From an uncultured Rubrobacteraceae bacterium (lineage in GTDB: Bacteria > Actinomycetota > Rubrobacteria > Rubrobacterales > Rubrobacteraceae): a stretch of 64,000 bases of DNA. Numbering within the stretch: position 1 is the first letter of the stretch; every line of letters starts with the position of its first letter. Shown here one piece after another: positions 18,600 to 28,716 of this stretch. The DNA lies in contig CADCVH010000079.1 of NCBI GenBank assembly GCA_902806085.1, positions 1-64,000 on the forward strand, read 5' to 3'. Below the pieces are notes generated by a model. The model had not been told where the DNA came from, did no database searches, and worked only from the letters and a program-made list of their open reading frames with translations. Made by a program: the position numbers and the translations under genes.

Positions 18600-20150
18600 T
18601 TAACGCCCATCATCGGCACGTCCGTACCCGCCGCCGCCCGGGGTCTCGACGGTGACGACGTCCCCTTCTTCGAGCTCCCGGCTCGTCTTGGGCGGTAGCT
18701 CTTCGCCGTTTAGCAGGTTCCGGCCCACCCTGCCCGGTTCGCCGCCGTCGACGCCGCGGGGGGCGTGGCGTCGGCGGTCGGTGAGGAGGGAGAGGCTGGC
18801 GGGTTCGAGGACGCGCACGGATCGGACGATGCCGTCGCCGCCGCGGTGCCCGCCGTCGCCGCCCGAGCCGTAGAGCAACTCGTAGCGTTCGACGCGCATC
18901 CGGTACTCCAGCTCGAAGGCCTCGGTCGGGGTGTTGAGGGTGTTGCTCATACCGACGTGGACGCCGGAGGGACCGGGGCCGCGGGAGGAGGCGCCCTGGC
19001 CGCCGCCGATGGTCTCGTAGTAGGTCCAACCCCGTCCGCCTATGACGAGGTTGTTCATGGTCCCCTGGCCCTGGGCCGGGAGACTTGAGGCCCCGGCTAG
19101 GGCCGAGAGCACGGTGTCCGCTATGCGGCTGCTCGTCTCGACGTTGCCGGCCACGACGGCCGAGGGACTCTGCGCGTTCACCAGGCTGCCCTCGGGGGCC
19201 TCTATCTCAAGGGGCGCGTAGGTGCCGGCGTTTGCAGGGACGTCCCCGGGCAGGAGGACGCGCAGGGCGAAGTAGCAGGCGGAGCGGGTCACCGCGAGGG
19301 GGCAGTTGACGTTGCCCCGCACGGCGCCCGAGGTGCCGGAGAAGTCTATGCTCATGGTGTCCGCCGCTATGCGCACCTTGGCCCGGATCGGGATGTCCTC
19401 GTCCACCGTCCCGTCCCCCTCCATGAAGTCCTCCGCCGTGTACTCGCCGTCCGGCAGGGCGCGGAGGACCTCGCGGGTGCGCCTCTCGGTGTAGGAGATG
19501 ACCTCGTCGAAGGCGGCAAGCACGGTCCCTTTGCCGCGACGCCTCATGAGCTCCCCGAGGCGCTCCTCGGCGATCTGGTTGGCCGCGATCTGCGCCCTGA
19601 GGTCGCCGCGCCTTATGGTGGGCGTGCGGACGTTGGCGAGCAGGAGGTCGAGCACGTCGTCCACGTAGACCCCGCCGCGCACCAACCTGACCGGCGGGAT
19701 GATGATGCCCTCCTGGTAGATCTCGCGCGAGTCGCTCGGCGCGGAGCCGGGGCGCATCCCGCCGACGTCAGAGTGGTGCGCCCGCGTGACGGCGTAGCCC
19801 ACGATCTCGCCTGACCCGCCCGGCGATACCGGCGAGACGAGGGTTATGTCAGGCAGGTGCGTCCCGCCGGAATACGGGTCGTTTATCGCGAAGACGTCGC
19901 CGGCTTCGGGATCCCGGCGCATGATCGCCGCCACCGCCTCGGGCATGGCGCCGAGGTGTACGGGTATGTGCTCGGCCTGGGCGACCATGCGCCCCCTGGC
20001 GTCAAAGAGCGCCGTCGAGCAGTCGCGCCGCTCTTTGATGTTCGAAGAATAGGAACCCCTGATGAGGACCGCGCCCATCTCCTCGGCGATGCCGGCCAGA
20101 GCGCTCGCCAGGACCGAGAGGGTTACGGGATCCAACCGCCCCCCGCTCAC
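18600..20150 (-). CDS. hyuB: Hydantoinase B / oxoprolinase family subunit (first copy)
   Basis: A 516-residue HyuB-type subunit. Typical landmarks are SSNIKERRDCSTALFDARG at the start, INDPYSGGTHLPDI, TRAHHSDVGGMRPGS, and the C-terminal LNGEELPPKTSRELEEGD and ETPGGGGYG. HyuB works with HyuA in ATP-dependent opening of cyclic amides (N-methylhydantoin, 5-oxoproline) or related carboxylations. The GTG at 20150 overlaps the HyuA stop (GTGA), so the two are made together. The true substrate cannot be told from sequence. A longer upstream reading lies within the HyuA gene and is not coding. Confidence 0.92.
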   Translation of the reverse strand: MSGGRLDPVTLSVLASALAGIAEEMGAVLIRGSYSSNIKERRDCSTALFDARGRMVAQAEHIPVHLGAMPEAVAAIMRRDPEAGDVFAINDPYSGGTHLPDITLVSPVSPGGSGEIVGYAVTRAHHSDVGGMRPGSAPSDSREIYQEGIIIPPVRLVRGGVYVDDVLDLLLANVRTPTIRRGDLRAQIAANQIAEERLGELMRRRGKGTVLAAFDEVISYTERRTREVLRALPDGEYTAEDFMEGDGTVDEDIPIRAKVRIAADTMSIDFSGTSGAVRGNVNCPLAVTRSACYFALRVLLPGDVPANAGTYAPLEIEAPEGSLVNAQSPSAVVAGNVETSSRIADTVLSALAGASSLPAQGQGTMNNLVIGGRGWTYYETIGGGQGASSRGPGPSGVHVGMSNTLNTPTEAFELEYRMRVERYELLYGSGGDGGHRGGDGIVRSVRVLEPASLSLLTDRRRHAPRGVDGGEPGRVGRNLLNGEELPPKTSRELEEGDVVTVETPGGGGYGRADDGR

Positions 20151-22138
20151 CGCTTCTCCAGCACGAGCGTCCCCACGCCGTCCACGGCGCCGCGCCAGCC
20201 GGGCCCCACGACGCAGGTGGACTCCTTGAACTCCACTATCGCCGGCCCCTCGACCTCCGAGCCTGCGCCCATCCGCCCGCGGTCCAATACTGGCATCTCT
20301 ACCCACTCGCCCCCGAAGTTGGCCTCCCTGCGCCCGGCCTCCGCCTCGCCCTCCATGCCCTCCTCCTTCGCGGGTTCCTCCAGCGTCGGCTTATCGACCG
20401 GCACGGTGGCGATGAGGCGGAGGTTCACCAGGTCGACGGGCTCGCCGTCCATCCGGTAGCCGTAGCGTTGCTCGTGGGCCGCGTGGAAGCGCTCCCCAAG
20501 CCTCCCGACATCGGGGTATTCCTCGGCCTCGACCGTGATCTCGAACGACTGCCCCCGGTACCGAAGGTCCGCCCGGCGGGTGTACTCCGCCCCTTCGAGG
20601 TCTCCCGCCGCCGCGCTCTCCATATCTTCGAAGGTTTCCTCCAGGTCTGTGGCCTCGACGCCCGAGAGGTCCGCGAGGTAGGGGCGCACGTAGTCGCGCC
20701 TGAGGTCGGAGATCGCGAGCCCAAGGGCGCTGAGCACCCCGCCCGCCCTGGGGACGAGCACGGTGCCCACGCCGAGCTCCTCGGCGAGCGAGCAGGCGTG
20801 CATCCCGCCCGCCCCGCCGAAGGCGAGCAGGGCGAACTCGCGCGGGTCCAGGCCGCGCTCGACGCTTATGACCCTGAGCGCCCGCACCATCTCGGCGTCG
20901 GCCACCCGCACGATCCCGAGGGCGACCTCCAGGGCGTCGAGGCCCACCTCTCTTCCCAGGGCCTCGAGGGCCTTCTTCGAGAGGTCCCGCCTGAGCACCA
21001 CCTCGCCGCCGAGCTCCGCCCCGTCGGCGAGGTAGCCAAGGAAAAGGTTCGCGTCGGTGACCGCGGGCTCCTCGCCGCCCTTGTCGTAGGCGGCGGGGCC
21101 GGGTTCTGCGCCCGCGGAGCGGGGACCGACCCTGAGGGCGCCGCCCGCGTCTGCCCAGGCGACGGAGCCGCCGCCGGCGCTCACCGTGTGCACGTCCACC
21201 ATCGGGAGCTTTATGGGGACGCCGGCGATCACGGTCTCGGTCGTCGTCTGGGCCTCCCCGTCCACGACGGGCGCGACGTCCGTGCTCGTCCCGCCCATGT
21301 CGAAGGTCAGGAGATCCCGGTATCCCCCCAGACCCGCGATGTAGGCCGCGCCCACGACCCCGCCCGCCGGGCCGGAGAGGACGAAGGCGGCGGCGTCCTC
21401 GACCGCGTCCTCTATGCGCACCACCCCGCCCGCGGACTGCATGACCAGGGGAGGGGGAATGCCGGCCTTCTCCACTTTGCTCCTGAGGTTGCCGAGGTAG
21501 GCGGCGAGCTTTGGGGCGAGGTAGGCGTCGGCGGCGGTAGTGGAGAACCGCTCGTACTCCCTGAACTCCGGCAGGACCTCGCTCGAGAGCGAGACGTGCA
21601 CGCCGGGCAGGGCCTCCCGCAGCGCCTCCCCAACCCTCTCCTCGTGCTCGGGGTGCATGAAGGCGAAGAGGAGGCACACCGCCACCGACTCCACCCCGGC
21701 CTCGCGGACGGCCCGGACGGCGGCTTTCAGGCCGGCCTCGTCGAGCGCGGAGATCTCACCCTCGGGCCCCATCCGCCCGCCCACGGTGAAGCGCAACTCG
21801 CGCGGGACCAGGGCAGGGGGACGGTCGCGGGTCAGGTCGTACAGCGAGGGCCTGTTCTGGCGCGCGATCTCGAGCACGTCCCTGAAACCTTCGGTAGTAA
21901 CGAGCGCGGTCCTGGCCCCGCGGCGCTCCAGCAGGGCGTTGGTGGCGACGGTCATCCCGTGGGCGAGGGCCGTGATAGCGTCCGGCGCGACTTCTGAGGC
22001 CCCCACGGCGTTCATCACGCCCTCGGACTGGTCCCTCGGGGTGGAGGGGACCTTCGCCGTGAGCAGGGTTCCCTCCGAGAGCGCCACGAGGTCGGTAAAA
22101 GTGCCGCCCACGTCCACCCCCAGCCGCAGCCCGCTCAC
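20147..22138 (-). CDS. hyuA: Hydantoinase A / oxoprolinase family subunit (first copy)
   Basis: A 663-residue HyuA-type subunit with an actin-like ATPase core. The phosphate-binding GVDVGGTFTDLVALS is at the N-terminus, HGMTVATNALLERRGARTAL follows, and the central LSGPAGGVVGA and FDMGGTSTDVAPV are the second nucleotide-binding elements. It hydrolyses ATP to activate a cyclic amide or similar carbonyl compound. The next gene downstream is its HyuB partner. The amidohydrolase gene at 22176 lies 37 bases upstream on the same strand, so all three are likely one operon. Confidence 0.93.
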   Translation of the reverse strand: MSGLRLGVDVGGTFTDLVALSEGTLLTAKVPSTPRDQSEGVMNAVGASEVAPDAITALAHGMTVATNALLERRGARTALVTTEGFRDVLEIARQNRPSLYDLTRDRPPALVPRELRFTVGGRMGPEGEISALDEAGLKAAVRAVREAGVESVAVCLLFAFMHPEHEERVGEALREALPGVHVSLSSEVLPEFREYERFSTTAADAYLAPKLAAYLGNLRSKVEKAGIPPPLVMQSAGGVVRIEDAVEDAAAFVLSGPAGGVVGAAYIAGLGGYRDLLTFDMGGTSTDVAPVVDGEAQTTTETVIAGVPIKLPMVDVHTVSAGGGSVAWADAGGALRVGPRSAGAEPGPAAYDKGGEEPAVTDANLFLGYLADGAELGGEVVLRRDLSKKALEALGREVGLDALEVALGIVRVADAEMVRALRVISVERGLDPREFALLAFGGAGGMHACSLAEELGVGTVLVPRAGGVLSALGLAISDLRRDYVRPYLADLSGVEATDLEETFEDMESAAAGDLEGAEYTRRADLRYRGQSFEITVEAEEYPDVGRLGERFHAAHEQRYGYRMDGEPVDLVNLRLIATVPVDKPTLEEPAKEEGMEGEAEAGRREANFGGEWVEMPVLDRGRMGAGSEVEGPAIVEFKESTCVVGPGWRGAVDGVGTLVLEKR

Positions 22139-22175
22139 GGTGTCACCGGAGGCGCTTCAAGACGGCGTTCTCGCC

Positions 22176-23366
22176 TCACGATGACCCCCTCGCCACTTCG
22201 GCCCCGTCGCGCAGCACCAGGAGCACATCTTTCAGGGCGCGGATGTCTTGTAGCGGATCTCCCGCCACCACCAGCAGGTCGGCCCTCTTGCCCGGCTCCA
22301 GGGAGCCCACTTCGCCGCCCAGGCCGAGCAACCGGGCCGCAGCGGAGGTGCCGAAACGCAGGGCCTGTTGCGACGTCGCGCCGGCCTCGACCATCAGCCG
22401 CAGTTCCTCGCGCAGCGTGCCGTGGGGATGACCGGGCGCGCCGCAGTCGGTGCCGGCCGCCACGGGGACACCCATCTCCAGCGCAAGCCGGAACGCCTCA
22501 CGGGAGGCTTCGAGCACCTCGGCGGTCTTGCGCCGAAGGTAGTCGGGGGTTCCAAGCTCCGGCCCCTTCGCGTCCATGGCCGCGTACACCGACATGGTCG
22601 GGACGAGGTAGGTCCCCTGCTCTCGCATCCGACCGGCCGTCGCCCGGTCGAGGAAGCTGCCGTGCTCGATGGAGTCCACCCCGGCCGAGAGCGCGTTCCC
22701 TATCGCCGCCACCGAGTAGGCGTGGGCCGCGACCTTCCTTCCGGCCTTGTGCGCCTCTTCGACGGCGGCGCGCATCTCCTCGACGGTGAGCTGGGGCGAG
22801 CCGGGCTCCTCGGCGTGGCCGTAGACCCCGCCAGAGGCCATCAGCTTGATGCAGGTGGCGCCCGACTTCATCTCCTCCCGCGCCGCGCGCCTGACCGCGT
22901 CGGGGCCGTCGGCCTCGCGGCCGAGAAACCACCCGTGCCCCCCTGTCATGGCTACGGCCCTGCCGGCCGCAATAACCCTCGGCCCAGGGAGGACGCCAAG
23001 CTCCACGGCCCCGGCCACGTCGACCGAGAGGCCGTCCGTGGCGCCGAGGTCGCGGACGGTGGTAACGCCGGCGCGCAGGTGCAGGGCGGCGTTGGCGGCG
23101 CAGCGCAGCACCGTGAGGGCGCGCGACTCGCTATCGACGAGCTCGTGGGGCTCGGCCGAGGCCGACCAGACAAGATGGACGTGGGCGTCTATGAGGCCGG
23201 GCAGGAGCGTGGCGTCGCCGAGGTCCGCGGTCTCCGCGCCCGCCGGTAGGTCCGCGGCGGGCCCCACGGAGGCGATGCGCCCGTCCTCCACGAGGACCGC
23301 GCCGTCCTCGATGACGCCGTCCGAAACCCCGTCGAAGACCCGCGCGGCCCGGTAGGTCGTCCTCAC
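22176..23366 (-). CDS. Metal-dependent amidohydrolase (prolidase/imidazolonepropionase-like)
   Basis: A 396-residue amidohydrolase-superfamily protein. The HxH metal motif is in LPGLIDAHVHLVWS, IKLMASGGVYG supplies the lysine position, HAYSVAAIGNAL and SIEHGSFLD the later histidines, and AAGTDCGAPGH the final aspartate. The pattern resembles Xaa-Pro dipeptidase-like and imidazolonepropionase-like amidohydrolases. The GTG at 23366 is chosen because GGGGGT lies upstream and the beta-sandwich strand TYRAARVFDG starts there; a TTG eleven codons earlier exists. With HyuA/HyuB downstream it could process the linear product of cyclic amide opening. Confidence 0.87.
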   Translation of the reverse strand: MRTTYRAARVFDGVSDGVIEDGAVLVEDGRIASVGPAADLPAGAETADLGDATLLPGLIDAHVHLVWSASAEPHELVDSESRALTVLRCAANAALHLRAGVTTVRDLGATDGLSVDVAGAVELGVLPGPRVIAAGRAVAMTGGHGWFLGREADGPDAVRRAAREEMKSGATCIKLMASGGVYGHAEEPGSPQLTVEEMRAAVEEAHKAGRKVAAHAYSVAAIGNALSAGVDSIEHGSFLDRATAGRMREQGTYLVPTMSVYAAMDAKGPELGTPDYLRRKTAEVLEASREAFRLALEMGVPVAAGTDCGAPGHPHGTLREELRLMVEAGATSQQALRFGTSAAARLLGLGGEVGSLEPGKRADLLVVAGDPLQDIRALKDVLLVLRDGAEVARGSS

Positions 23367-23436
23367 GGCGCGACCCCCTGCATGCGGGACGGCCCGCAAC
23401 GCCTGGGGCCTCTCATCGTTTCAGGCCGCACCTCCG

Positions 23437-24753
23437 TCAGGTCTTCCTGAGCGGGGTACGGGCCGTCTCCTTGATGGTAAGCAAGGTAAGGGCCGTCGCG
23501 ATGGCGGCGGCTATGAGGTAGAAGGCGGGGGAGAGGGGGTTGCCCGTCACGGAGATCAGGTACGTCGCCAAAAACGGCGCGGCCCCGCCGAAGATAGCGA
23601 CGGAGACGTTGTAGCCTATGGAGAAACCGCCGTAGCGCACCCGGGTCGGGAAGAGCTCGGTGAGGGCCGCGATGGTCGTGCTCAGGTATACGGCCAGGAG
23701 CGCGCCGAGCGTTACGTGCGCCGCGATGGCCGCGGCCAGGCTGCCCGCGTTCAGGACCAGGAAGAGGGGGTACGTCAGTATCGCGAAGCCGACGCACGAG
23801 GCCATCAACACGGGCTTGCGCCCGACGCGGTCCGAGAGGGCCCCGAGCGGCGGGATGAGGGCCATGCCCACGAGCAGGGTGAGCACGGTCGAGAGCGAGG
23901 CGCTCGTCGTCGAGAACCCCAGCTGCTCTGTGATGTAGGTCTGCATGTAGGTCAGGACGATGTAGAAGCCAGCGTTCTGGATGATGACCAGGCCGGCGAC
24001 CTGCAGGATCGGCCTCCAGTTCTGCGTCAGGGTCTCCCTGAAGGGGGACTGGGAGACCTCCCCGGCGCTCTCAAGGGCCCTGAACTCCGGGGTGTCGTCC
24101 AGCCTCAGCCTTATGTACAGGCCGATGAGGCCGAGCGGCCCGGCGAGTAGGAAGGGGATGCGCCAGCCCCAGGAGGTCAGGGCGTCTTCCGACAGAACCG
24201 AAGACAACAAGAGCACCGACAACGAGCCCAGGATGAACCCGATGAGGGTCGAGAACTCAAGCCAGCTGACCAGGAAGCCCCGGCGATTATCCGGCGAGTA
24301 CTCCGCTATGAACGCCGACGCGCCGCCGAACTCGCCGCCGGCCGAGAAACCCTGGAGCAGCCGGGCCAAGACCAGCAGGATCGGCGCCCAGATGCCGATC
24401 GTGGCGTAGCCGGGCAAGAAGGCGATGGCGAAAGTGGAGAGCGACATGAGGATGATCACCGTAGCCAGGGTGCGTTGGCGTCCGATCCTGTCGCCCAAGG
24501 GTCCGAAAAACAACCCCCCGAGCGGTCGCATGACGAAGGCCACGCCGAAGACCGCGAACGAGGAGAGAAGCGAGATCGTGGGATCCTCCGAGGGGAAGAA
24601 GACCGCGCCGAGCGTCACGGCGAGATACCCGTAGACGGCGAAGTCGAACCACTCCACCATGTTACCGACCGAGGCGCCGACGATGGCCCGCCGGATCGAG
24701 GTCTCCCCTACTCGCGGTACCGCCTGCTCCACCGCCCGCTCGTGCGAGTCCAC
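23437..24753 (-). CDS. MHS-family MFS transporter (ProP/ShiA-like)
   Basis: A 438-residue, 12-helix major facilitator. The N-terminal SVGNMVEWFDFAVYGYLA is the hallmark of the metabolite:H+ symporter group (ProP, KgtP, ShiA). GDRIGRQRTLATVI is the loop 2-3 motif, and LLQGFSAGGEFGGASAF and SDRVGRKPVL are also characteristic. It imports an organic acid, betaine or proline-type solute with protons. GTG at 24753 with GGGGG upstream is the chosen start; longer reading into the neighbouring gap looks non-coding. Lying between two HyuA/HyuB sets, it may import their substrate. Confidence 0.92.
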   Translation of the reverse strand: MDSHERAVEQAVPRVGETSIRRAIVGASVGNMVEWFDFAVYGYLAVTLGAVFFPSEDPTISLLSSFAVFGVAFVMRPLGGLFFGPLGDRIGRQRTLATVIILMSLSTFAIAFLPGYATIGIWAPILLVLARLLQGFSAGGEFGGASAFIAEYSPDNRRGFLVSWLEFSTLIGFILGSLSVLLLSSVLSEDALTSWGWRIPFLLAGPLGLIGLYIRLRLDDTPEFRALESAGEVSQSPFRETLTQNWRPILQVAGLVIIQNAGFYIVLTYMQTYITEQLGFSTTSASLSTVLTLLVGMALIPPLGALSDRVGRKPVLMASCVGFAILTYPLFLVLNAGSLAAAIAAHVTLGALLAVYLSTTIAALTELFPTRVRYGGFSIGYNVSVAIFGGAAPFLATYLISVTGNPLSPAFYLIAAAIATALTLLTIKETARTPLRKT

Positions 24754-24826
24754 AGCCGTCCCCCTGACCTTGCCTTCTTCGGCCCGTCTCCCTGACTCGC
24801 AGTATAGAGACTGCCGCCGTTTGGGG

Positions 24827-26581
24827 CTACTGGCCCGCGCCCTCTTGCGAATCGTCGCCGGGAGAAGACGCCGTCCCTGCGCGCAGCCGGGCCGTCTCCT
24901 CCGCATCGACGGCGTACTCCCCGTGTCGGGCGGTCCTGGTCAGGACTACCCCGTAGATTAGGCGGGCCCGCTCGGCCGAGACGAGGCCGTCGGTGACGTC
25001 GCGGGCCACCCTGGCGGGGTCGCGCTCGGTGGGGGCGCCGAAACCCCCGCCGCCGGGCAGGCTCAGGGTGACCCGCTCGTCGGCGTCTATGCGCTGCTGC
25101 CTCTTCGGGTGGAGGTCTTCGCCGTTCGAGGTGCGCACCATCCCGGGGGCGCCGGGGGACCCGCCGTTCACGCCCTGGGCCGGGCAGCGGGTCCGGTCGT
25201 ACATGGCGGAGAGCACCCAGGGGGACGGGCCTCGCACGCCGATCTCCATCTCCTGGCCGAAGCCGCCCCTGCGGCGGCCCGGTCCCTCCGAGTCGGGGCG
25301 GAGCTCGCGCCTGTGCATGAGGACGGGGGAGATGTTCTCGATCACCTCGGCCGGCACGCCGCGGATGCCGCTCGGGAAGGCCGTCGCCGAGAGCCCGTCC
25401 CCGCCCTGGCGGGCCCCCATGCCGCCGCCTGAGAAGAACACGTAGGTGAAGGGCTCGCCGCCCTCGCGGCGGCCCGTGATCTGGGTGTTCCAGAGGCTGT
25501 CCGCGCCCTGGGCCAGCACCCTGTCCGGGATCGCCCGGGCCAGCGCCCCGTGGACGAGGCCGGGGAGGAAGTGGCCGATGATGTGCCTGGCGCCGACGGG
25601 CGCCGGGTGCTGGGCGTTGAGGATGCTCCCTTCGGGGGCGGTCACGTGCACGGGCCGGAAGCTGCCGTCGTTGTTGGGCACCTCCGGGCTGATCGCGCAC
25701 TTCACCCCGAAGGTTGTGTAGGCGGCGGTGTAGTTCAGGACGACGTTGATGCCGCGCTCGCTCTGCGGCGCGGACCCGTCGTAGTCCAGGCGCATCTCGT
25801 CGCCCTCGACCCGGATTGAGACGGCGAGCCGGATCGGCTCGTCGAACCCGTCGGTGTACGCCTCGTTCTCGTAGAGGCCGTCCGGAAGCGCGGATATCGC
25901 ATCCCGCATGGCGCGCTCCGAGCGGGTGCAGATCTCGTCCGAGAGCGCCTCTATGTCCCCGAGGTCGAACTCCTCGATCATCTCCACGAGCCGCGCGCCG
26001 CCGACGTCGTTGCTCCCGGCCTGGGCGTGGAGGTCGCCGACCACCTCGAAAGGTGTCCTCACGTTGGCCCGAACGAGTCGGAACAGCTCCTCGTTGGGCT
26101 CTCCCTCCCGGAACAGGCGGGTCACGGGCACGAAGAGGCCCTCCTCGTAGACCTGGCGCGCGTCCGCCCCGAGGCCGCGGCCCCCGACGTCGAGGGCGTG
26201 GCAGGTGTTGCCGAAAAAGGCGACGATCTCGCCGCCGTGGAAGACCGGCGTGATGACCGTGAAGTCGTTGAGGTGGCCGGCCGTCTGCTGCGGGTTGTTG
26301 GTTATGAGCGCGTCCCCGGGCTTGAGGGTCTCGGCCGGAACCATCCGCAGGAAGTGGTGGACGGAGGTGGCCATCGTGTTGATGTGGCCCGGCGTGCCGG
26401 TCACGGCCTGGGCGACCATCCGCCCGCGCCGGTCGAAGACGCCGGCGGAGAGGTCGCCGGACTCCCGCACCACGCTCGTGAAGGAGGTCCGCATAAGCGC
26501 CCGCGCCTGCTCCTCGACGACGGAGACCAGGCGGTTCCAGAGGACCTCGAGCAGGATCGGGTCGGGCCGCGCCCCCCTCAC
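24827..26581 (-). CDS. hyuB: Hydantoinase B / oxoprolinase family subunit (second copy)
   Basis: A 584-residue HyuB-type subunit, distinct from the copy at 18600. It opens with PDPILLEVLWNRLVSVVEEQ, has TSFTSVVRESGDLSAGVFD, ALITNNPQQTAGHLNDF and GNTCHALDVGGRG, and ends with LSLPGGGGFGAP before a C-terminal extension of about 60 residues absent from the first copy. GTG at 26581 is chosen because it overlaps the HyuA stop as GTGA, exactly as in the first pair. The NNPQ.TAGH variant, where the first copy has NDPYSGGTH, suggests a different substrate. Confidence 0.92.
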   Translation of the reverse strand: MRGARPDPILLEVLWNRLVSVVEEQARALMRTSFTSVVRESGDLSAGVFDRRGRMVAQAVTGTPGHINTMATSVHHFLRMVPAETLKPGDALITNNPQQTAGHLNDFTVITPVFHGGEIVAFFGNTCHALDVGGRGLGADARQVYEEGLFVPVTRLFREGEPNEELFRLVRANVRTPFEVVGDLHAQAGSNDVGGARLVEMIEEFDLGDIEALSDEICTRSERAMRDAISALPDGLYENEAYTDGFDEPIRLAVSIRVEGDEMRLDYDGSAPQSERGINVVLNYTAAYTTFGVKCAISPEVPNNDGSFRPVHVTAPEGSILNAQHPAPVGARHIIGHFLPGLVHGALARAIPDRVLAQGADSLWNTQITGRREGGEPFTYVFFSGGGMGARQGGDGLSATAFPSGIRGVPAEVIENISPVLMHRRELRPDSEGPGRRRGGFGQEMEIGVRGPSPWVLSAMYDRTRCPAQGVNGGSPGAPGMVRTSNGEDLHPKRQQRIDADERVTLSLPGGGGFGAPTERDPARVARDVTDGLVSAERARLIYGVVLTRTARHGEYAVDAEETARLRAGTASSPGDDSQEGAGQ

Positions 26582-28674
26582 GCCGACCACCGCACGACGA
26601 GGTTCCGCGCCGCGTCGATCTCGGCCTTTCCCTCTGGGCCGAGTACGACCGTGGACTCGCGCTCCTCGACTACCGCGGGCCCCCCGAGGACCGCGCCCGG
26701 GCCGAGGAGGTAGCGGTCGTAGACCGGCACCGGCGCGAAGCCGTTCTCTTCGGGAAGGTAGATCTCGCGCTCGCCCTTTAGCGCCTCTTGCGGGTCCTCA
26801 GCACCCCCATCGCCGCCCCCGGGCCCGATCTCGGGCGGCGGGGCGGAAACCTCCAGGCGCCAGGTGATCGCTTCAAGAGGCACGTCGGGGCCCTCCCTGC
26901 TGTACAGCCGCCTGTACTCTTTGCGGTAGAGCGTGATTATCCGCCCTGTATGTTCGGGACCCAGGGTCCCGTCGGGCATGTCCACCGTAACCTCGTGGCC
27001 CTGGCCCACGTAGCGCAGGTCGCAGAGACGGCGCACCCTGATGTCTGACTCCTCGACGCCGGAGGCGCGCAGGAGGTCCCTTCCCTGCTCCTCCATCTCG
27101 CCGAGCGCCCGGTTGGCCGCCGCCCACTCGAGGTTGTCCAGCCTACCGTAGAGGCTGCGCACGAAGTCGAAGGAGAGCGGGGCGCACAGAAAGCCGAAGG
27201 CGGAGGTAGCGCCCGCGCCGAGCGGCGCGATAAACCCGGGCACGCCTAAAGCGCGCGCGACGCGGTAGGCGTGCACCGGGCCCGCGCCGCCGAAGGCGAA
27301 CAGCGGGTGCGCCCTCGGGTCTTTGCCCCGCTCGATGGCGTGGACCCTCGCGGCGTTTGCCATGTTCTCGTTCACGACCTGGTGGATGCCCCAGGCGGCC
27401 TCGACGGGATCCAGGCCCAGGGGACCGGCGATCCCCCCTTCGACCGCCCGCAACGCCGCCTCCCGGTCGAGGCGCATCCTTCCGCCGAGAAAGAAGTCAG
27501 GGTCGAGGTACCCCAGCACCAGGTCGGCGTCGGTTACGGTCGGCTCGGTGCCGCCGCGGCCGTAGCAGGCGGGACCGGGCGCCGAGCCGGCGCTCCTCGG
27601 TCCGACCTTCGGGAGGCCCATGGGGCCGACGGAGGCGATGGAGCCGCCGCCGGCCCCTATCTCGATCATCTCGATAACGGAGATCTTGACCGGAAGCCCC
27701 GAGCCCTTCTTGAACCGGTAGACCCGGGCGACCTCGAACTCGCTGCTGGTGAGCGGCTCGCCGCCCTCGATCAGGCACGCCTTGGCCGTCGTCCCACCCA
27801 TGTCGAAGGAGAGGACCTCCGGAAAGTCCGCCGTCCGGCCGTGGAAGGCGGCGGCCAGGGCCCCCGCCGCGGGGCCCGACTCGAGTAGCCGGATCGGGAA
27901 CCGGCAGGCCGTCTCGACGCTGGCCGTACCGCCGTTGGACAGCATGATATAGAGCGAGCCTTCGAACCCGATACGCCGCAACCGCTCCTCCAGGGAGCGG
28001 AGGTAGCCCTCGACGAGCGGCCTGACGTAGACGTTGGCGACCGTCGTCGAGGTACGCTCGTACTCCCGGATCTCCGGCGCCACCTCGGACGAGAGCGAGA
28101 CCGTGACCCCCGGCGCCTCCTCGGCGAGGATCTCCGCGGCCCGCCGTTCGTGCGCCGGGTTGCGGAAGCCGTGCAGAAAGCTCACGGCGACCGCCTCCAC
28201 GCCGCGCTCGCGCAGCTCCGCCACGATGGAACGAACCTGCCCCTCGTCGAGCGCGGCCGCCACCGAGCCGTCGTCGAGCACCCGTTCGCGCACCCCGTAG
28301 CGCAGGCCCCGCGGCACCAGTGGCTCCGGCTTCTCGATGAACACGTCGTACATGTCGTAGCGGTGCTCGGTGCCGATGGCGACCGCGTCGCGAAAACCCT
28401 CCGTCGTCAGGAGCGCCGTCTCGGCGCCCCTGCGTTCGATCAGGGCGTTCGTGACCAGCGTGGTGCCGTGAACAATGGTTCCCAGTTCTCCCGCCCCAAC
28501 GCCTTCGCGTCCGAGCAGCCCGAGCAGGCCCTCCTCGACGGCCTCGGAGGGATCCCCCTGGCTCGTGAGCACCTTGCCGACGGACTGGTCGCCGGTCTCG
28601 TCGTCTATCAGGACGAGGTCGGTGAACGTCCCGCCGATGTCTATGCCGACGCGATGGCGCTTATTCGAGCGCAA
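26578..28674 (-). CDS. hyuA: Hydantoinase A / oxoprolinase family subunit (second copy)
   Basis: A 698-residue HyuA-type ATPase subunit. VGIDIGGTFTDLVLIDDETG is the phosphate motif, followed by HGTTLVTNALIERRGAETAL, LESGPAAGALAAAF and FDMGGTTAKACLIEGG. The GGTTAK variant and the EYDMYDVF-like region near residue 110 separate it from the first copy, and resemble the N-methylhydantoinase/acetone- or acetophenone-carboxylase-type branch. HyuB follows with a GTGA overlap. The M24 peptidase gene lies 42 bases upstream on the same strand, making a probable three-gene operon. Confidence 0.93.
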   Translation of the reverse strand: MRSNKRHRVGIDIGGTFTDLVLIDDETGDQSVGKVLTSQGDPSEAVEEGLLGLLGREGVGAGELGTIVHGTTLVTNALIERRGAETALLTTEGFRDAVAIGTEHRYDMYDVFIEKPEPLVPRGLRYGVRERVLDDGSVAAALDEGQVRSIVAELRERGVEAVAVSFLHGFRNPAHERRAAEILAEEAPGVTVSLSSEVAPEIREYERTSTTVANVYVRPLVEGYLRSLEERLRRIGFEGSLYIMLSNGGTASVETACRFPIRLLESGPAAGALAAAFHGRTADFPEVLSFDMGGTTAKACLIEGGEPLTSSEFEVARVYRFKKGSGLPVKISVIEMIEIGAGGGSIASVGPMGLPKVGPRSAGSAPGPACYGRGGTEPTVTDADLVLGYLDPDFFLGGRMRLDREAALRAVEGGIAGPLGLDPVEAAWGIHQVVNENMANAARVHAIERGKDPRAHPLFAFGGAGPVHAYRVARALGVPGFIAPLGAGATSAFGFLCAPLSFDFVRSLYGRLDNLEWAAANRALGEMEEQGRDLLRASGVEESDIRVRRLCDLRYVGQGHEVTVDMPDGTLGPEHTGRIITLYRKEYRRLYSREGPDVPLEAITWRLEVSAPPPEIGPGGGDGGAEDPQEALKGEREIYLPEENGFAPVPVYDRYLLGPGAVLGGPAVVEERESTVVLGPEGKAEIDAARNLVVRWSA

Positions 28675-28716
28675 GGCTCGCCCCGGTTGCTTGCGCGTCC
28701 GTCGGGCTGACCGCGC